Positions 8,121 to 18,109 of a DNA stretch of 64,000 nt are shown piece after piece; the stretch's first letter is position 1, and each line of letters begins with the position of its first letter. The notes beneath the pieces are model-generated. The model did not search any database, was not told the DNA's origin, and saw nothing but the letters and a program-made list of their open reading frames with translations. Source of the stretch: Paracoccus onubensis (GTDB lineage Bacteria > Pseudomonadota > Alphaproteobacteria > Rhodobacterales > Rhodobacteraceae); the NCBI RefSeq assembly GCF_003591515.1, contig NZ_QZCG01000006.1:218914-282913 (forward strand), read 5' to 3'. The translations under genes and the position numbers were made by a program.

Positions 8121-9710
8121 ATGACCACCTTGCGCGATGCCGCGATGAAATCGAAGGCCTGGCCGTTCGAAGAGGCGCGCCGGGTGCTGAAACGCTTTGA
8201 AAAGAAGCCCCCCGAGAAGGGTTACGTTCTGTTCGAGACCGGTTATGGCCCCTCGGGTCTGCCGCATATCGGTACCTTTGGCGAGGTGGCGCGGACGACG
8301 ATGATCCGCCGCGCCTTCGAAATCATCAGCGATATCCCGACCAAGCTGATCTGCTTCTCGGACGATCTGGACGGAATGCGCAAGGTGCCGGAGAATGTGC
8401 CGCAACCCGAATTGCTGCGCGAACATCTGCAAAAGCCGCTGACCTCGGTGCCCGACCCGTTCGGGCAGTATGAAAGTTTCGGACAGCATAACAATGCCAT
8501 GCTGCGCCGCTTTCTGGACACGTTCGGATTCGAATATGAATTCATCAGTGCCACCGATTTCTATCGCTCGGGCCGGTTCGATCCGGTGCTGCTGCGTGCG
8601 GCCGAGCAATATGACAGGATCATGGAGGTGATGCTGGCCAGCCTGCGCGAAGAGCGGCAGCAGACCTATAGTTGCTTCCTGCCGATCAGCCCGACATCCG
8701 GACGCGTGCTTTATGTTCCCATCAAGCATGTCGATGCCCGTGCCGGCACGATCACCTTCGACGATGAGGGTGAGGAACTGACCCTGCCGGTGACGGGTGG
8801 TCAGGTCAAATTGCAGTGGAAACCCGATTTCGGCGCCCGGTGGGCCGCGCTTGACGTGGATTTCGAGATGTACGGGAAAGATCACTCCACGAATACGCCG
8901 ATCTATGATCGTATCTGCGAGATACTTGGCGGCAGGAAACCGGAACATTTCACCTATGAATTGTTTCTTGACCAGAACGGGCAGAAGATCAGCAAATCCA
9001 AGGGCAACGGCCTGTCGATCGACGAATGGTTGACCTATGCTGCCACCGAGAGCCTGTCTTACTTCATGTATCAGAAGCCCAAGACGGCAAAGCGGATGTA
9101 TTTCGACGTCATTCCCAAGGCGGTGGACGAATATCATCAGCAATTGCGCGCCTATCCGGAACAGACCACCGAACAGAAACTCATGAACCCGGTGCGGCAT
9201 ATTCATGGCGATAACGTGCCCGCCTCGGATCTGGTCGTGTCGTTCCAGATGCTGCTGAATCTCGCCTCGGTCGCGGGCGCCTCGGGCAAGGAGGGGCTTT
9301 GGGGTTTCATTCGCCGCTATGCGCCCGAAGCCAGCCCCGAAACCCATCCCGGACTCGATCAGGCTGCAGATTTCGCCCTGCGCTATTTCAACGATTTCGT
9401 GGCGCCTGCACGGCAGTTCCGGGCTCCGGACGATATCGAGCGCAGGGCGATGGAAGATCTGGCCGCGCGGCTGGCCGAATGGGGCCAGCCCGTTGATGCG
9501 GAAACCCTGCAATCCATGGTGTTCGCGGTCGGAAAAGACCACGGGTTCGAACCTTTGCGGAACTGGTTCAGTGCCTTGTATCAGGTGCTGCTGGGCGCGG
9601 ATCAGGGACCGAGGTTCGGCGGCTTCGTCGCGCTTTACGGGATCGATGAAACCCGCGATCTGATCGAACGCGCGCTTGCCGGTGAGTTGCTGGCAGCGCA
9701 ATCGTCATAG
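8121..9710 (+). CDS. lysS: Lysyl-tRNA synthetase, class I
   Basis: A 529-residue class I LysRS, unrelated to the class II enzyme of most bacteria and typical of alphaproteobacteria and archaea. The HIGH-type motif is [13 protein letters not shown] (around residue 45-57) and the KMSKS-type motif is [10 protein letters not shown] (around residue 290). Length and the C-terminal anticodon-binding helical domain are normal. The start is the ATG at 8121 with AGGAG 8 nt upstream; in-frame upstream codons lack a site. The divergent neighbour is a TerB-like gene. Its cognate tRNA-Lys gene lies 6 kb downstream. Confidence 0.96.
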   Translation: MTTLRDAAMKSKAWPFEEARRVLKRFEKKPPEKGYVLFETGYGPSGLPHIGTFGEVARTTMIRRAFEIISDIPTKLICFSDDLDGMRKVPENVPQPELLREHLQKPLTSVPDPFGQYESFGQHNNAMLRRFLDTFGFEYEFISATDFYRSGRFDPVLLRAAEQYDRIMEVMLASLREERQQTYSCFLPISPTSGRVLYVPIKHVDARAGTITFDDEGEELTLPVTGGQVKLQWKPDFGARWAALDVDFEMYGKDHSTNTPIYDRICEILGGRKPEHFTYELFLDQNGQKISKSKGNGLSIDEWLTYAATESLSYFMYQKPKTAKRMYFDVIPKAVDEYHQQLRAYPEQTTEQKLMNPVRHIHGDNVPASDLVVSFQMLLNLASVAGASGKEGLWGFIRRYAPEASPETHPGLDQAADFALRYFNDFVAPARQFRAPDDIERRAMEDLAARLAEWGQPVDAETLQSMVFAVGKDHGFEPLRNWFSALYQVLLGADQGPRFGGFVALYGIDETRDLIERALAGELLAAQSS

Positions 9711-9718
9711 GAATTTCC

Positions 9719-9750
9719 GGCAGGAGCGGATGGCAACCACCGCCCCTGCC
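9719..9750 (+). terminator. Possible transcription end after lysS
   Basis: GGCAGGAGCGG and CCGCCCCTGCC form an 11-bp stem with one mismatch and a 10-nt loop directly after the lysS stop codon. There is no T-run behind it, so it could be a Rho-dependent or weak terminator only. Confidence 0.35.
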
Positions 9751-9899
9751 CGCCTCTGCAGAAACCCTGCCACATCGCCTCTTCAGGGATCGCAACGCCC
9801 GCTCTGTTCAGTCCGGATTAACGATTGGTGAATTATCTCCTGCCCCTGCGGCAGAGGGAATCCCCTGCTTGCCGCATCGCATCTTCGGGGAGACAGGGC

Positions 9900-12194
9900 A
9901 TGACAATCGCGATCACCAATCACCTTCTGCTTACGCCTGCGCCGTTCAGCGCCGGGCTTGAGCTTTGGTCACAGGGCAACGGCACCGAGAACGAGGCAAA
10001 CTGGGCCGAGGCGCATAATGCGGGTATCGTTCCGGATGATCAGCATTTCGGCACCTGTCTGGAAATCCGCAAGGAAAGAGCGACCACAAGAATACGATAT
10101 CAGGGCGACACCCCGGTCATTCCGGGCACCTATTTGCGTGTCTCGGCGAGGGTCAAGATTCTTTCAGGGCCGTTATGCAGCGTTCGTATCGCCGGCTGGC
10201 CGCGCGACCAGGCGCGCATGCATGTATCGGGACTGACCCAGACGGGGCCCGTGGTTGCGATCCGGAAATATAACCAGATCGTCGAGGTCAGTGCCATTGT
10301 CGGCCCGGGATCCCGCCCCGGAGTGGATCTGGCCTGGGGCATCAAACCGGCATTCGGTCATTTCGGCCTTGATCTGATCGGCGACAATGGCGGCGCGGTC
10401 CGGATCGAATCCCTGCGGATCGAGAATGTCACGACCGGTTTTGTCCCTGCGCTAATCGATTGGGTGGATGTTCTGGATTTTGGCGCCAAAGGCGACGGGA
10501 TCACCGATGATCGCGACGCCTTCCTTGCCGCCGATCATGCGGCGAATGGCGGCAGCATCCTTGTGCCCGAGGGCGAATATTTCATCGGCGGCAATCTGAG
10601 CATCAATTCACGGATCCGCTTCAAGGGTAGATTAAAGACATCAGCTTCGACACGAGTGTCGCTGTTGAAAAGTTTCGACCTGCCGACCTATGCGGATGCG
10701 TTCGGAGGCGAAACCCCGGGCTTCAAGAAAGCCCTGCAAGCATTGCTGGGATATACCGATCACGTGACTCTCGATCTGTGCGGGCGCAGGGTCGAGATTG
10801 CCGAACCGCTGGAAGTGCATCGTCTGGCACCCGATCTGCGCGGATATTCCAATCGGCGGGTGATCGCGAATGGCAGTCTGCTTGCCACTGCCGGAGATGC
10901 GTGGAATTCCAAACTTGCGCGTAGCACGGCAAGCTATGATCCCGCCGATCCGACGGCACTGACCAATGTCGAGAATATCGCGACGATCGAGCCCGGCAGT
11001 CAGGTGACGGGAACCGGCGTCGGCCGCGAGGTCTATGTCAAAAGCCGGAACATCGACAGGCGCAGGCTGGAACTGTCTCAGCCGCTATACGGTGGTGCGG
11101 GAACCCGGCGCTACAGTTTCGAAAGATTCCGTTACCTGCTTGACTTTTCGGGGCTGGAACAGCTTGCCCGCTTCAATTTCGTGGATCTCGACATCAATTG
11201 CCAGGGCGTCGCCAGTGCGATCATGCTGGCGCGCGACGGCCAGACCAATGCGATCCGCAACTGCTATATCACCCGCCCCAAAGATCGCGGAATCACCTCG
11301 ATTGGCCGGGGCTGTCAGGATCTGATGGTGGATAGCTGTCAGTTCATCTCGAACGAGCTCGACATCCTTGCACAGGAACGCAGGAGCATCGCCATCAATG
11401 TCAACGCGAATGACGTGAAGATCCGTCACAGCCGGTTCGTGCGTTTCGCGCATTTCATGATCGCTCATGGCGGCGGTCATATCATCAGCGGCAATCACTG
11501 GTTTCAGGGCGACAGCGCGGATGCGGGCCTGCGTTATGCCGGGCTGGTGCTGACGCAGCCGCACGTGCAGGTCACGATCACCGGGAACTATGTCGACAAT
11601 GCCTCGATCGAGTGGACGAATGAACATAGCGAATACCCGGATTTCAATGGCCAGCAATACAGCTTCGGCGCCCTGACCATCACGGGCAACACATTCCTGA
11701 CCGGCAGTTCCGTCCCGTGGTTTTCCTGGCTGGTCGTCAAGCCATATGGGGCGGGACATTACCTGCATGGACTATCCGTCGTGGGGAATGTCTTCAAAAC
11801 GCATGACAGCATCGTGGAGCGGATCGAGCGCGTGGATAATTCGATCGCGGAGCTCGATTATGGCAAGATGCGGAATGTGCATTTCACGGAGAACACTTTC
11901 AACGGCGTCTCTACCTATGTCGCGAATCCGCTGCTGGTTTCGATCAATCAGACCGGTGCGTCCAAAACATGGACGTCACCGGAACTGAACGGGTTACCCT
12001 TCAAAGGCCAGGCGATGTCTGTCGCCTCTGTCGTGGCCGAAAGCCGGATTACCAATGCCTCTGGTGACGCGATCACCCAAATGCCCTGGGTGCAGACCCA
12101 GATCGGCACGCGCAAACGCCAGATCCGGTTGAACTGGTCCAGTCCCGCAAAAGGCAGAATTGCCGCCTATGCGCGGATGGACCGGCCCTATTAG
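9900..12194 (+). CDS. Right-handed parallel beta-helix protein (pectate-lyase superfamily)
   Basis: A 764-residue protein with three visible parts. Residues 1-185 look like a carbohydrate-binding beta-sandwich (GLELWSQGNGTENEANWAEA onward). At about residue 190 comes the pectate-lyase/GH28-like entry DVLDFGAKGDGITDDRDAF. Then follow many parallel beta-helix coils with right-handed-helix turns such as VDSCQFISN, IRHSRFVRF, ISGNHWF, ITGNYVDN and ITGNTFLTG. I see no classical signal peptide at the ATG start (GGGGAGA 7 nt upstream), so secretion may use another route or not occur. The substrate cannot be told; proteins of this type in rhodobacters are often linked to polysaccharide modification. 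Confidence 0.75.
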   Translation: MTIAITNHLLLTPAPFSAGLELWSQGNGTENEANWAEAHNAGIVPDDQHFGTCLEIRKERATTRIRYQGDTPVIPGTYLRVSARVKILSGPLCSVRIAGWPRDQARMHVSGLTQTGPVVAIRKYNQIVEVSAIVGPGSRPGVDLAWGIKPAFGHFGLDLIGDNGGAVRIESLRIENVTTGFVPALIDWVDVLDFGAKGDGITDDRDAFLAADHAANGGSILVPEGEYFIGGNLSINSRIRFKGRLKTSASTRVSLLKSFDLPTYADAFGGETPGFKKALQALLGYTDHVTLDLCGRRVEIAEPLEVHRLAPDLRGYSNRRVIANGSLLATAGDAWNSKLARSTASYDPADPTALTNVENIATIEPGSQVTGTGVGREVYVKSRNIDRRRLELSQPLYGGAGTRRYSFERFRYLLDFSGLEQLARFNFVDLDINCQGVASAIMLARDGQTNAIRNCYITRPKDRGITSIGRGCQDLMVDSCQFISNELDILAQERRSIAINVNANDVKIRHSRFVRFAHFMIAHGGGHIISGNHWFQGDSADAGLRYAGLVLTQPHVQVTITGNYVDNASIEWTNEHSEYPDFNGQQYSFGALTITGNTFLTGSSVPWFSWLVVKPYGAGHYLHGLSVVGNVFKTHDSIVERIERVDNSIAELDYGKMRNVHFTENTFNGVSTYVANPLLVSINQTGASKTWTSPELNGLPFKGQAMSVASVVAESRITNASGDAITQMPWVQTQIGTRKRQIRLNWSSPAKGRIAAYARMDRPY

Positions 12195-12285
12195 GGCGGT
12201 TCAGGGAAAGAAACCTGCAGATTCACCATTGCGGCGATGAAAAGTTCTGCTGGATTTTGTTCTTGTTTTGTTCTATATATATCCC

Positions 12286-13365
12286 ATGCTGCCACCTCGC
12301 AATCCAGATGAACGCCTGAAAGCCCGCGGCGCGGATACCCGCCCCGATGGCCGGTTCGAACGGCTTCAGCGGATACGCGAATCCGATGGCTGGGATATCG
12401 AAGAGGAAACCCACCTGCTTAAAACCGATCTGATGATCGAGCGTCCGCGTTCGATCATCACGCGCAATAGCTCGCCGGATATCGGTTTTGATCGCTCCAT
12501 CAATCCTTATCGCGGCTGTGAACATGGTTGCGTCTATTGCTATGCGCGGCCCAGCCATTCCTATCTGGGGCTGTCGCCGGGGCTGGATTTCGAAACGAAG
12601 ATCACCGCCAAGCCCAGCGCAGCGCAACTGCTTGAGAAAGAGCTTGCCCGGCCTTCCTACAATGCCGCGCCAATCGCCCTGGGGACCAATACCGACCCTT
12701 ATCAGCCGATCGAGGCGAAGCTGGCGATTATGCCCGGAATTCTGCGGGTGCTGCGTGACTGGAACCATCCGGCGACGCTGGTGACGCGCGGGCGGACGGT
12801 GCTGCGCGATATCGACCTGTGGGCCGAGATGGCGGCAAAGGATCAGGCGGAGATCGGGATCAGCGTGACCACATTGGATGCCGAACTCGCACGGCTTCTG
12901 GAACCGCGCGCACCGGCCCCCCGAACCCGGCTTGGCATGATCAGGGAGTTGTCGCATGCGGGCGTGCCGGTCCGGATCATGGTTTCCCCGGTGATACCGG
13001 TCCTGACCGAGGCCGAGATCGAATCGATATTATCCGCCGCCCGTGATGCCGGAGCCAGAAGGGCAAGCATGATCCCGCTGCGCCTGCCGCGGGAGGTCGC
13101 GCCGCTGTTCCGGGACTGGCTGGAGCGTCATCGGCCGGGGATGGCCACACATGTCATGAACCGGGTTCAGGCCATGCGCGGCGGTCGCGATAATGATCCG
13201 CGTTACGGATTTCGCTTCACCGGCACCGGGATAGAGGCGCAATTGATGCGTCAGCGGTTCCGGTTGGCGAGGAAACGTCTGGGATTTCGGGAAAGCAGGC
13301 CGCCATTGGATTGCAGCCGCTTCGGTCCTCCGGCACGAAGAGGCGATCAGCTCAGCCTGTTCTGA
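12286..13365 (+). CDS. PA0069-family radical SAM protein
   Basis: A 359-residue radical SAM protein with the 4Fe-4S motif in RGCEHGCVYCYARPSH (C-x3-C-x2-C, around residues 79-86). An extended TIM-barrel region includes LGTNTDPYQPIEAKL and RIMVSPVIPVLTEAEIE. The family resembles spore photoproduct lyase and Rv2578c-like proteins but its substrate is unknown. The ATG at 12286 is preferred over a TTG at 12268 because the conserved PPRNPDERL opening begins there. It converges with mtaB across 42 nt. Confidence 0.88.
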   Translation: MLPPRNPDERLKARGADTRPDGRFERLQRIRESDGWDIEEETHLLKTDLMIERPRSIITRNSSPDIGFDRSINPYRGCEHGCVYCYARPSHSYLGLSPGLDFETKITAKPSAAQLLEKELARPSYNAAPIALGTNTDPYQPIEAKLAIMPGILRVLRDWNHPATLVTRGRTVLRDIDLWAEMAAKDQAEIGISVTTLDAELARLLEPRAPAPRTRLGMIRELSHAGVPVRIMVSPVIPVLTEAEIESILSAARDAGARRASMIPLRLPREVAPLFRDWLERHRPGMATHVMNRVQAMRGGRDNDPRYGFRFTGTGIEAQLMRQRFRLARKRLGFRESRPPLDCSRFGPPARRGDQLSLF

Positions 13366-13407
13366 AACCCGGCCCGATCACATCGAATGCGAAACCGGCC
13401 GCGTCAT

Positions 13408-14661
13408 TCACGCCACAAGCCGCGTGCCGTCCTGCCCGGAAATTTCCAGTTTCAGCAATGTGCCCTCGGGCTGTTCCGTCGCAAAGCTGACTTCGGTGAA
13501 TTGTTCCGTCCGGCCAAGCCGCGGCCCTTCGGTCAGCACATGATGAACACGCCCGACCTGTGCGGTCAGATGTTGTTGTAACGCCTTGTCCCCCGCCTCG
13601 CGCAGCTTTGCCGCGCGTTCGCGAATGACCGGCCCCTTTACCGCGGGCATCCGTGCCGCCGGAGTTCCCTTGCGAGCGGAATAGGGAAAGACATGCAGGA
13701 AGGTCAGGCCGCATTCCTCGACCAGTCGCAGGGAATTTTCGAACATCGCATCGGTCTCGGTCGGAAAACCCGCGATGATATCCGCGCCGAAAACGATTTC
13801 CGGGCGCAGGCGGCGGGCTTCTTCGCAGAAACCGATTGCATCATCGCGGAGGTGACGGCGTTTCATCCGTTTCAGGATCATGTCATCGCCCGCCTGCAAC
13901 GACAGATGCAGATGCGGCATCAGCCGGGATTCGGTTGCGATCGCAAGCATCAGATTCTCATCTGCCTCGATCGAGTCGATGGAGCTGATCCGCAGGCGCG
14001 GCAGATCCGGCACCAGCCGCAAAATCCGCATCACCAGATCGCCCAACCGGGGCTGCCCGGGCAGATCGGCGCCCCAGGACGTCAGATCGACGCCGGTCAG
14101 GACCACCTCGTTGAAACCACGCCCCACCAGACGCTTGATCTGCTCGACCACCACGCCCGCAGGCACGCTGCGCGAATTGCCACGGCCATAGGGAATGATG
14201 CAGAAGGTACAGCGGTGGTCGCAGCCATTCTGCACCTGCACATAGGCGCGATGCCGGCCGAATCCGTCGATCAGATGCCCCGCCGTTTCCTTGACCGACA
14301 TGATATCATCGACGCGGATCTTCTCGGTCTCGCCGATCAGGTCGGGCGTGCGCATATTCGCCCATGTCTCGGGCTGCATCTTCTCGTGATTGCCGATCAC
14401 CCGGGTCACTTCAGGCATGGCGGCAAAGGTTTCAGGCTCGGTCTGCGCCGCGCAGCCGGTCACGATCACCGGCGCGCCCGGATTTTCCCGCGCCAGCCGC
14501 CTGATTTCCTGCCGCGCCTTCCGCACGGCCTCGGCAGTCACGGCGCAGGTATTCACCACGACCGCCCCCGACATTCCCGCCGATTCGGCCATCTCGCGCA
14601 TCGCCTCGGTTTCATAGGCGTTCAGGCGGCAACCAAGTGTGGAAAAGACCGGCGCGCTCAT
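13408..14661 (-). CDS. mtaB: tRNA (N6-L-threonylcarbamoyladenosine(37)-C2)-methylthiotransferase
   Basis: MtaB (417 residues) converts t6A37 to ms2t6A37 in tRNAs reading ANN codons. The N-terminal UPF0004 domain has cysteines in STLGCRLN, VVVNTCAVT and VIVTGCAAQ. The radical SAM cluster motif is NGCDHRCTFCIIPYGRG. A TRAM-like C-terminus closes the protein. The start ATG overlaps the dapF stop codon (ATGA, 14658-14661), so the two are translationally coupled. A longer start at 14673 lies inside dapF and is less likely. Confidence 0.94.
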   Translation of the reverse strand: MSAPVFSTLGCRLNAYETEAMREMAESAGMSGAVVVNTCAVTAEAVRKARQEIRRLARENPGAPVIVTGCAAQTEPETFAAMPEVTRVIGNHEKMQPETWANMRTPDLIGETEKIRVDDIMSVKETAGHLIDGFGRHRAYVQVQNGCDHRCTFCIIPYGRGNSRSVPAGVVVEQIKRLVGRGFNEVVLTGVDLTSWGADLPGQPRLGDLVMRILRLVPDLPRLRISSIDSIEADENLMLAIATESRLMPHLHLSLQAGDDMILKRMKRRHLRDDAIGFCEEARRLRPEIVFGADIIAGFPTETDAMFENSLRLVEECGLTFLHVFPYSARKGTPAARMPAVKGPVIRERAAKLREAGDKALQQHLTAQVGRVHHVLTEGPRLGRTEQFTEVSFATEQPEGTLLKLEISGQDGTRLVA

Positions 14662-15488
14662 TCGGATAACCATTCCGGTGTCAGAACGCCTGAAAAGACA
14701 TGCGAAGTCGCGCCCTCCATCCAGACGCCATCCTCGCGCCAGTCAATATGCAGGACGCCGCCCGGCACATTCACTTTGACGCGCCGATCTGTAAGGCCGC
14801 GCCGCGCCGCCGCCACCGCTGCCGCGCAGGAACAAGAGCCAGAGGCCAGTGTCGGGCCCGTCCCCCGCTCCCATATCCGCAGCAGGATTTCATCGGCGGA
14901 CAGAACCTGCACAATCTCGACATTGCTGCGTTCGGGGTAAAGGGGGTGATGTTCGTGCCTGGCTCCGAATCCTTCCAGATCGACGGCGGCGGCATCCTCG
15001 ACGAAGAAGGTCATATGCGGATTTCCCATGCCCGTCGCAACGGGATCGCCCGGAATCGGCAAATGATCGATATCGACATCCCGTGCCAGAGGTATCTGCC
15101 GCCAATCAAGTACGGGATGGCCCATATTCACCCGTGTCAGCCCTGCCCCGGCATCCTCGGCCTGCAGGGTCCCGTGATCGGTGCGCAAACTCAGGCGGTC
15201 ACGGCCGGTTTCATCCATGACATAGCGCGCAATGCAACGTGTCGCGTTCCCGCAAGCGGCACTGACCGATCCGTCAGGATTCCAGAATCTCAGCCGCAGA
15301 TCGGCCTGTGCATCCATTTCTATCGTCGCAAGCTGGTCGAAACCGATCCCCCGGTTCCGGTCGGCAATGCGCATGATCAATCCTGTCGCCGGAGGTTGTC
15401 CCCCGGCGCGCAGATCGATCACGACAAAATCATTGCCCAGCCCGTGCATCTTCATGAAGGGCAGAGCGGCAGGAAGATCAACACTCAT
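14658..15488 (-). CDS. dapF: Diaminopimelate epimerase
   Basis: DapF (276 residues) interconverts LL- and meso-diaminopimelate for lysine and peptidoglycan. It starts PFMKMHGLGNDFVVID, contains the first catalytic cysteine in SAACGNATRCIARYV and the second in LASGSCSCAAAVAAAR, which form the two-cysteine acid/base pair. The start is the ATG at 15488; the longer frame would reach into the tRNA-Lys promoter. It is coupled to mtaB by a 4-nt overlap and diverges from tRNA-Lys. Confidence 0.96.
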   Translation of the reverse strand: MSVDLPAALPFMKMHGLGNDFVVIDLRAGGQPPATGLIMRIADRNRGIGFDQLATIEMDAQADLRLRFWNPDGSVSAACGNATRCIARYVMDETGRDRLSLRTDHGTLQAEDAGAGLTRVNMGHPVLDWRQIPLARDVDIDHLPIPGDPVATGMGNPHMTFFVEDAAAVDLEGFGARHEHHPLYPERSNVEIVQVLSADEILLRIWERGTGPTLASGSCSCAAAVAAARRGLTDRRVKVNVPGGVLHIDWREDGVWMEGATSHVFSGVLTPEWLSE

Positions 15489-15541
15489 GCTCCGCATATA
15501 AGGTGCCGTAAAAAAATCCGCCAGAGAGGAATGATTTCCGC

Positions 15542-15570
15542 TTGACGCTCCTCGCGGGGGCACCTAGTAA
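15542..15570 (+). promoter_or_regulatory. tRNA-Lys promoter
   Basis: TTGACG (15542-15547), a 17-nt spacer and TAGTAA (15565-15570) precede the tRNA by 10 nt. The GC-rich CCCCCC discriminator that follows is typical of stringently controlled stable-RNA promoters. Confidence 0.7.
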
Positions 15571-15580
15571 ACCCCCCGTT

Positions 15581-15656
15581 GGGCCCGTAGCTCAGTTGGT
15601 AGAGCAACTGACTTTTAATCAGTGGGTCACAGGTTCGAATCCTGTCGGGCTCACCA
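15581..15656 (+). tRNA. tRNA-Lys (anticodon TTT)
   Basis: A 76-nt cloverleaf: acceptor GGGCCCG pairs with CGGGCTC (one G-T), D-arm GCTC-AGTTGGTA-GAGC, anticodon arm ACTGA-CTTTTAA-TCAGT with TTT at the anticodon, T-arm ACAGG-TTCGAAT-CCTGT, and an encoded ACCA end. The gene survives intact after integration of the element behind it because the element restores the 3' half (attL). Confidence 0.98.
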
Positions 15657-15665
15657 AAGAATTCA
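15611..15665 (+). repeat. attL (55-bp direct repeat overlapping tRNA-Lys)
   Basis: 55 bp running from the anticodon stem through CCA to GAATTCA are repeated without mismatch at 25856-25910. Beyond the repeat the two copies agree again in AGGCT after one mismatch. This is the classic attachment-site duplication left by a tyrosine integrase that targets a tRNA 3' end. Confidence 0.95.
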
Positions 15666-15791
15666 AAGGCTTAGGCGAAACCGCCTAAGCCTTTTTCTTT
15701 GCGCGGCTACCACAGGTCTACCACGAAAAACGCAGCCAAACGCAGCAGGAAAACAGGGTACCGAACATGAACGGGAAGCTGTAAAAAGCGT

Positions 15792-15917
15792 TGTAACCCT
15801 GTAACCTTGTAACCTTGTAACCGATATATATAAGTATATGTTTTTATTATATATTAAATACTTTTTTCTATCTCTCATAGGTTACAGACAGGTTACAAAT
15901 CTTAAAATCGTGTAACC
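15792..15917. repeat. Iteron cluster A with AT-rich tract
   Basis: Four TGTAACC copies at an exact 8-bp period (15792, 15800, 15808, 15816) are followed by a ~55-bp almost pure A/T stretch. Two copies in the opposite orientation (GGTTACA at 15880 and 15891) and one more TGTAACC at 15911 come next. The surrounding 15657-16173 interval holds no gene I can support. Direct iterons flanking an AT-rich tract look like an origin or replication-protein binding site. A similar cluster lies at the other end of the element. Confidence 0.75.
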
Positions 15918-16173
15918 ATTCAAGCTATTGATATTATTGTAAACTCCATTACGGCGGGAGCCGGGAAGGAAAAAATAGCTCTAAAATGGGGTCACTTCAT
16001 GCGCAAGAAGCGGCATAGCGCCATCTATCGCAACAGACTGAAACGAATAGATAAACTGTAATCTTGCCGGTCAGCCGAAATTGCGCCGACAACGAAAAAA
16101 AATCTCCGAATGAGTGGGACGCGGGTCTGCGGCGATCCGACTTTCAGAGTTTTTAACCACCCCTCCCGTTCAT

Positions 16174-16202
16174 GAGAAAAGCCGGGGCATCTCTGCCCCG
16201 GC
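16174..16202 (-). terminator. Rho-independent terminator after the capsid gene
   Basis: GCCGGGGCA and TGCCCCGGC form a perfect 9-bp stem with a 4-nt loop (16181-16202). On the minus strand it is followed by TTTTC. It lies 28 nt beyond the major capsid gene stop and ends the long minus-strand satellite operon. Confidence 0.88.
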
Positions 16203-16230
16203 CTGTGCCGCGCTAAATCTTTATCCTGTA

Positions 16231-17424
16231 TCAGGGAGCCGGAGCCGGGAACTGCCCATAGGTGAGAGCCCTCGGCTTCTTCACGGCCAACGCCAGCCGC
16301 TCCTCGGCCAGTATCGCAACCATGTTCCGAGTGAAGAAATCGGCATGTTCGGTCGATACAGTGACGGACGGCAACCAACGATCATAGATCGTGGCCGCAG
16401 CTGCGAACCGGCCAACCAGGAAGTCGCCTTTCGGCATGGCGGTGGTCTGAACCACGGGCAGACCAAACAAGCGTGGCGCAACCTCACTGCCCGGAGCCCC
16501 GAGGATGTATTTACCATCATTGTCCTTCAGGAGGCGCATTGCCATGAAGTCCGAGGGATGCAGCACCACGCCATCAGCCGGTTCATTCGCCAACGAATTT
16601 TGCAGGATCGCGGTAGCGATCGTGTCGATCTGCGTTGGCCCTGCCAGTGCCAGCGGATCAACGTAAGCAGTGGCTTGTGGAATCAGACCGTGCAGATTCG
16701 GGCTGACGCCATCACCTGCCAAGATTTGCAACTCTTCGGCTTCGCGCAATCCATCGCGCAATTCAGTATCGATCAGATCGCGCAGCTGCGGGGCATCCTC
16801 GAGGATTTGACGCGAAGCCGGAATCCAATGCGCGATCACGCGCGTCTGGACCGTGACAAGCTCCAATACCATGGCCGACTCAGGCTTCAAGGCCGTTTCA
16901 GCCACCGGCGCAGCCGCAGTTGGGCGTTGAGTCTGGTTGACATACTCGACGCTGTTTCCCGAAACCTCGACCACCGAAAGCAAATCACGGATCGTTGGCT
17001 GCTGACGCGACATCGTGGTGATATCGCGATCTCGGGTCGGACGCACCATCGCCCCGGCGCTATCCGGGCCATTGGTCAGCGTGGCCTTGACTTCCATCCG
17101 GAACCGGCCGGGACGGCTCCGATCCTCGGCAAAGCTTTTCAGCTGATTATTTGCAACAAATTGCTCGCCCCAGGTTTCACTGCCGGAAGAACCGAAATCG
17201 AAACCGCCCCGCCTGCCTAGGGACGAGAACTGTTGCGCCAGGTCTTGGGTGAATGCGGCATTTTCAGCCGTCTTTTCCTCGACCTCTTTGATTTTATCAA
17301 GGGTCAGATCGGCATGTTGCCCGAACTTCTTGGACAGAGCCTCGAAGGGATCGCCCACATCCTTGGTTTCGATCAGGTGTCGACGCGCAGCAGCGGCTGC
17401 GCGGATATCTTGATTACCTTGCAT
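16231..17424 (-). CDS. HK97-fold phage major capsid protein
   Basis: 397 residues. The N-terminal ~85 residues are charged and helical (LTLDKIKEVEEKTAENAAF), as in the delta-domain scaffold that the prohead protease removes. The HK97 shell domain follows, with the usual E-loop and spine regions, ending in the typical late capsid stretch RNMVAILAEERLALAVKKPRA. GAGGAA lies 6 nt before the ATG. The gene overlaps the protease gene by 11 nt and ends at a strong terminator. It is the last gene of the satellite's main operon. Confidence 0.9.
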   Translation of the reverse strand: MQGNQDIRAAAAARRHLIETKDVGDPFEALSKKFGQHADLTLDKIKEVEEKTAENAAFTQDLAQQFSSLGRRGGFDFGSSGSETWGEQFVANNQLKSFAEDRSRPGRFRMEVKATLTNGPDSAGAMVRPTRDRDITTMSRQQPTIRDLLSVVEVSGNSVEYVNQTQRPTAAAPVAETALKPESAMVLELVTVQTRVIAHWIPASRQILEDAPQLRDLIDTELRDGLREAEELQILAGDGVSPNLHGLIPQATAYVDPLALAGPTQIDTIATAILQNSLANEPADGVVLHPSDFMAMRLLKDNDGKYILGAPGSEVAPRLFGLPVVQTTAMPKGDFLVGRFAAAATIYDRWLPSVTVSTEHADFFTRNMVAILAEERLALAVKKPRALTYGQFPAPAP

Positions 17425-18109
17425 TGTAGTTCCTCATTTTCGTGGTGGCCTGCTCGATTTGCTCGGCCAGTTTCATGGCGCGCTCATGCGCGTCCGTAGC
17501 AGGTGCCAGCGCCGGGAAACCTCCCGCCGCAAAGCGTTGCGCAGCCGCCTTCGACAGCCCTGCATCGCGTAGGAACCTGACGGCTTCGGATTTTGTGGAA
17601 AGCAGGGGGGCTTCCTTGACGCCCGTCACCACGGCATTGCGGTTCGCGGGCAAGGTGACCAGTGAGACTTCTACCAGATCAACCTCCTCGAGGAGCCAGG
17701 CACCGTCACCGACATAGCGCCGACCGTTCTTAGGGGTGGAATACCCGATCGAGAACCCGCCAACGTCACCTGCCCGGGCATGCTCGAAAGCTTCCCGTCC
17801 TGCCTCGGTTTTCAGGTTGAGTTGGCCGTTGACGCGAAGCCCCTTCTTTTCATCATGAAAAGACAGCCAGCGTCCGATCGGGATTTCAGCCCGGTGCTGC
17901 CATAGCATGACCGGCATGGTACCGCGCTTTTCATGCTCTTCCAGCGATTTCCGATATGCGCCAGGCGCAACGATATCGCCGTAAGTGTCCGGCTCGCCGC
18001 CATAGGTTGACGCCCATCCGGTGATACGGCCCTCGCTGTCTGCCTTGGCCTCAAGCTCGATCGCAGCTGCCGTGCGCAATTCGTCTGCATATTTTTGAGT
18101 GATTTCCAT
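17414..18109 (-). CDS. HK97 family prohead protease
   Basis: A 231-residue S78-type serine protease that matures the capsid and cleaves the scaffold. Signature stretches are ITGWASTYGGEPDTYGDIVAPGA, MLWQHRAEIPIG with the catalytic His, GDVGGFSIGY with the catalytic Ser, and EEVDLVEVSLVTLPAN. The start ATG at 18109 has GAGGTG just upstream. It is directly followed by, and overlaps, the capsid gene. A ~150-nt gap to the previous gene (18110-18261) shows no other phage gene; in complete phages a portal gene would sit here. Confidence 0.92.
   Translation of the reverse strand: MEITQKYADELRTAAAIELEAKADSEGRITGWASTYGGEPDTYGDIVAPGAYRKSLEEHEKRGTMPVMLWQHRAEIPIGRWLSFHDEKKGLRVNGQLNLKTEAGREAFEHARAGDVGGFSIGYSTPKNGRRYVGDGAWLLEEVDLVEVSLVTLPANRNAVVTGVKEAPLLSTKSEAVRFLRDAGLSKAAAQRFAAGGFPALAPATDAHERAMKLAEQIEQATTKMRNYNAR

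Noticed and set aside
8082..9701. 539-codon open frame antisense to lysS
   Set aside because: It mirrors the class I LysRS gene over its whole length, has low-complexity His/Arg-rich composition and no recognisable domain; long antisense frames are common in GC-rich DNA.
15792..15822. CRISPR array
   Set aside because: The repeat unit is 8 bp with no spacers; it is an iteron array. No CRISPR or cas genes were seen anywhere in the window.
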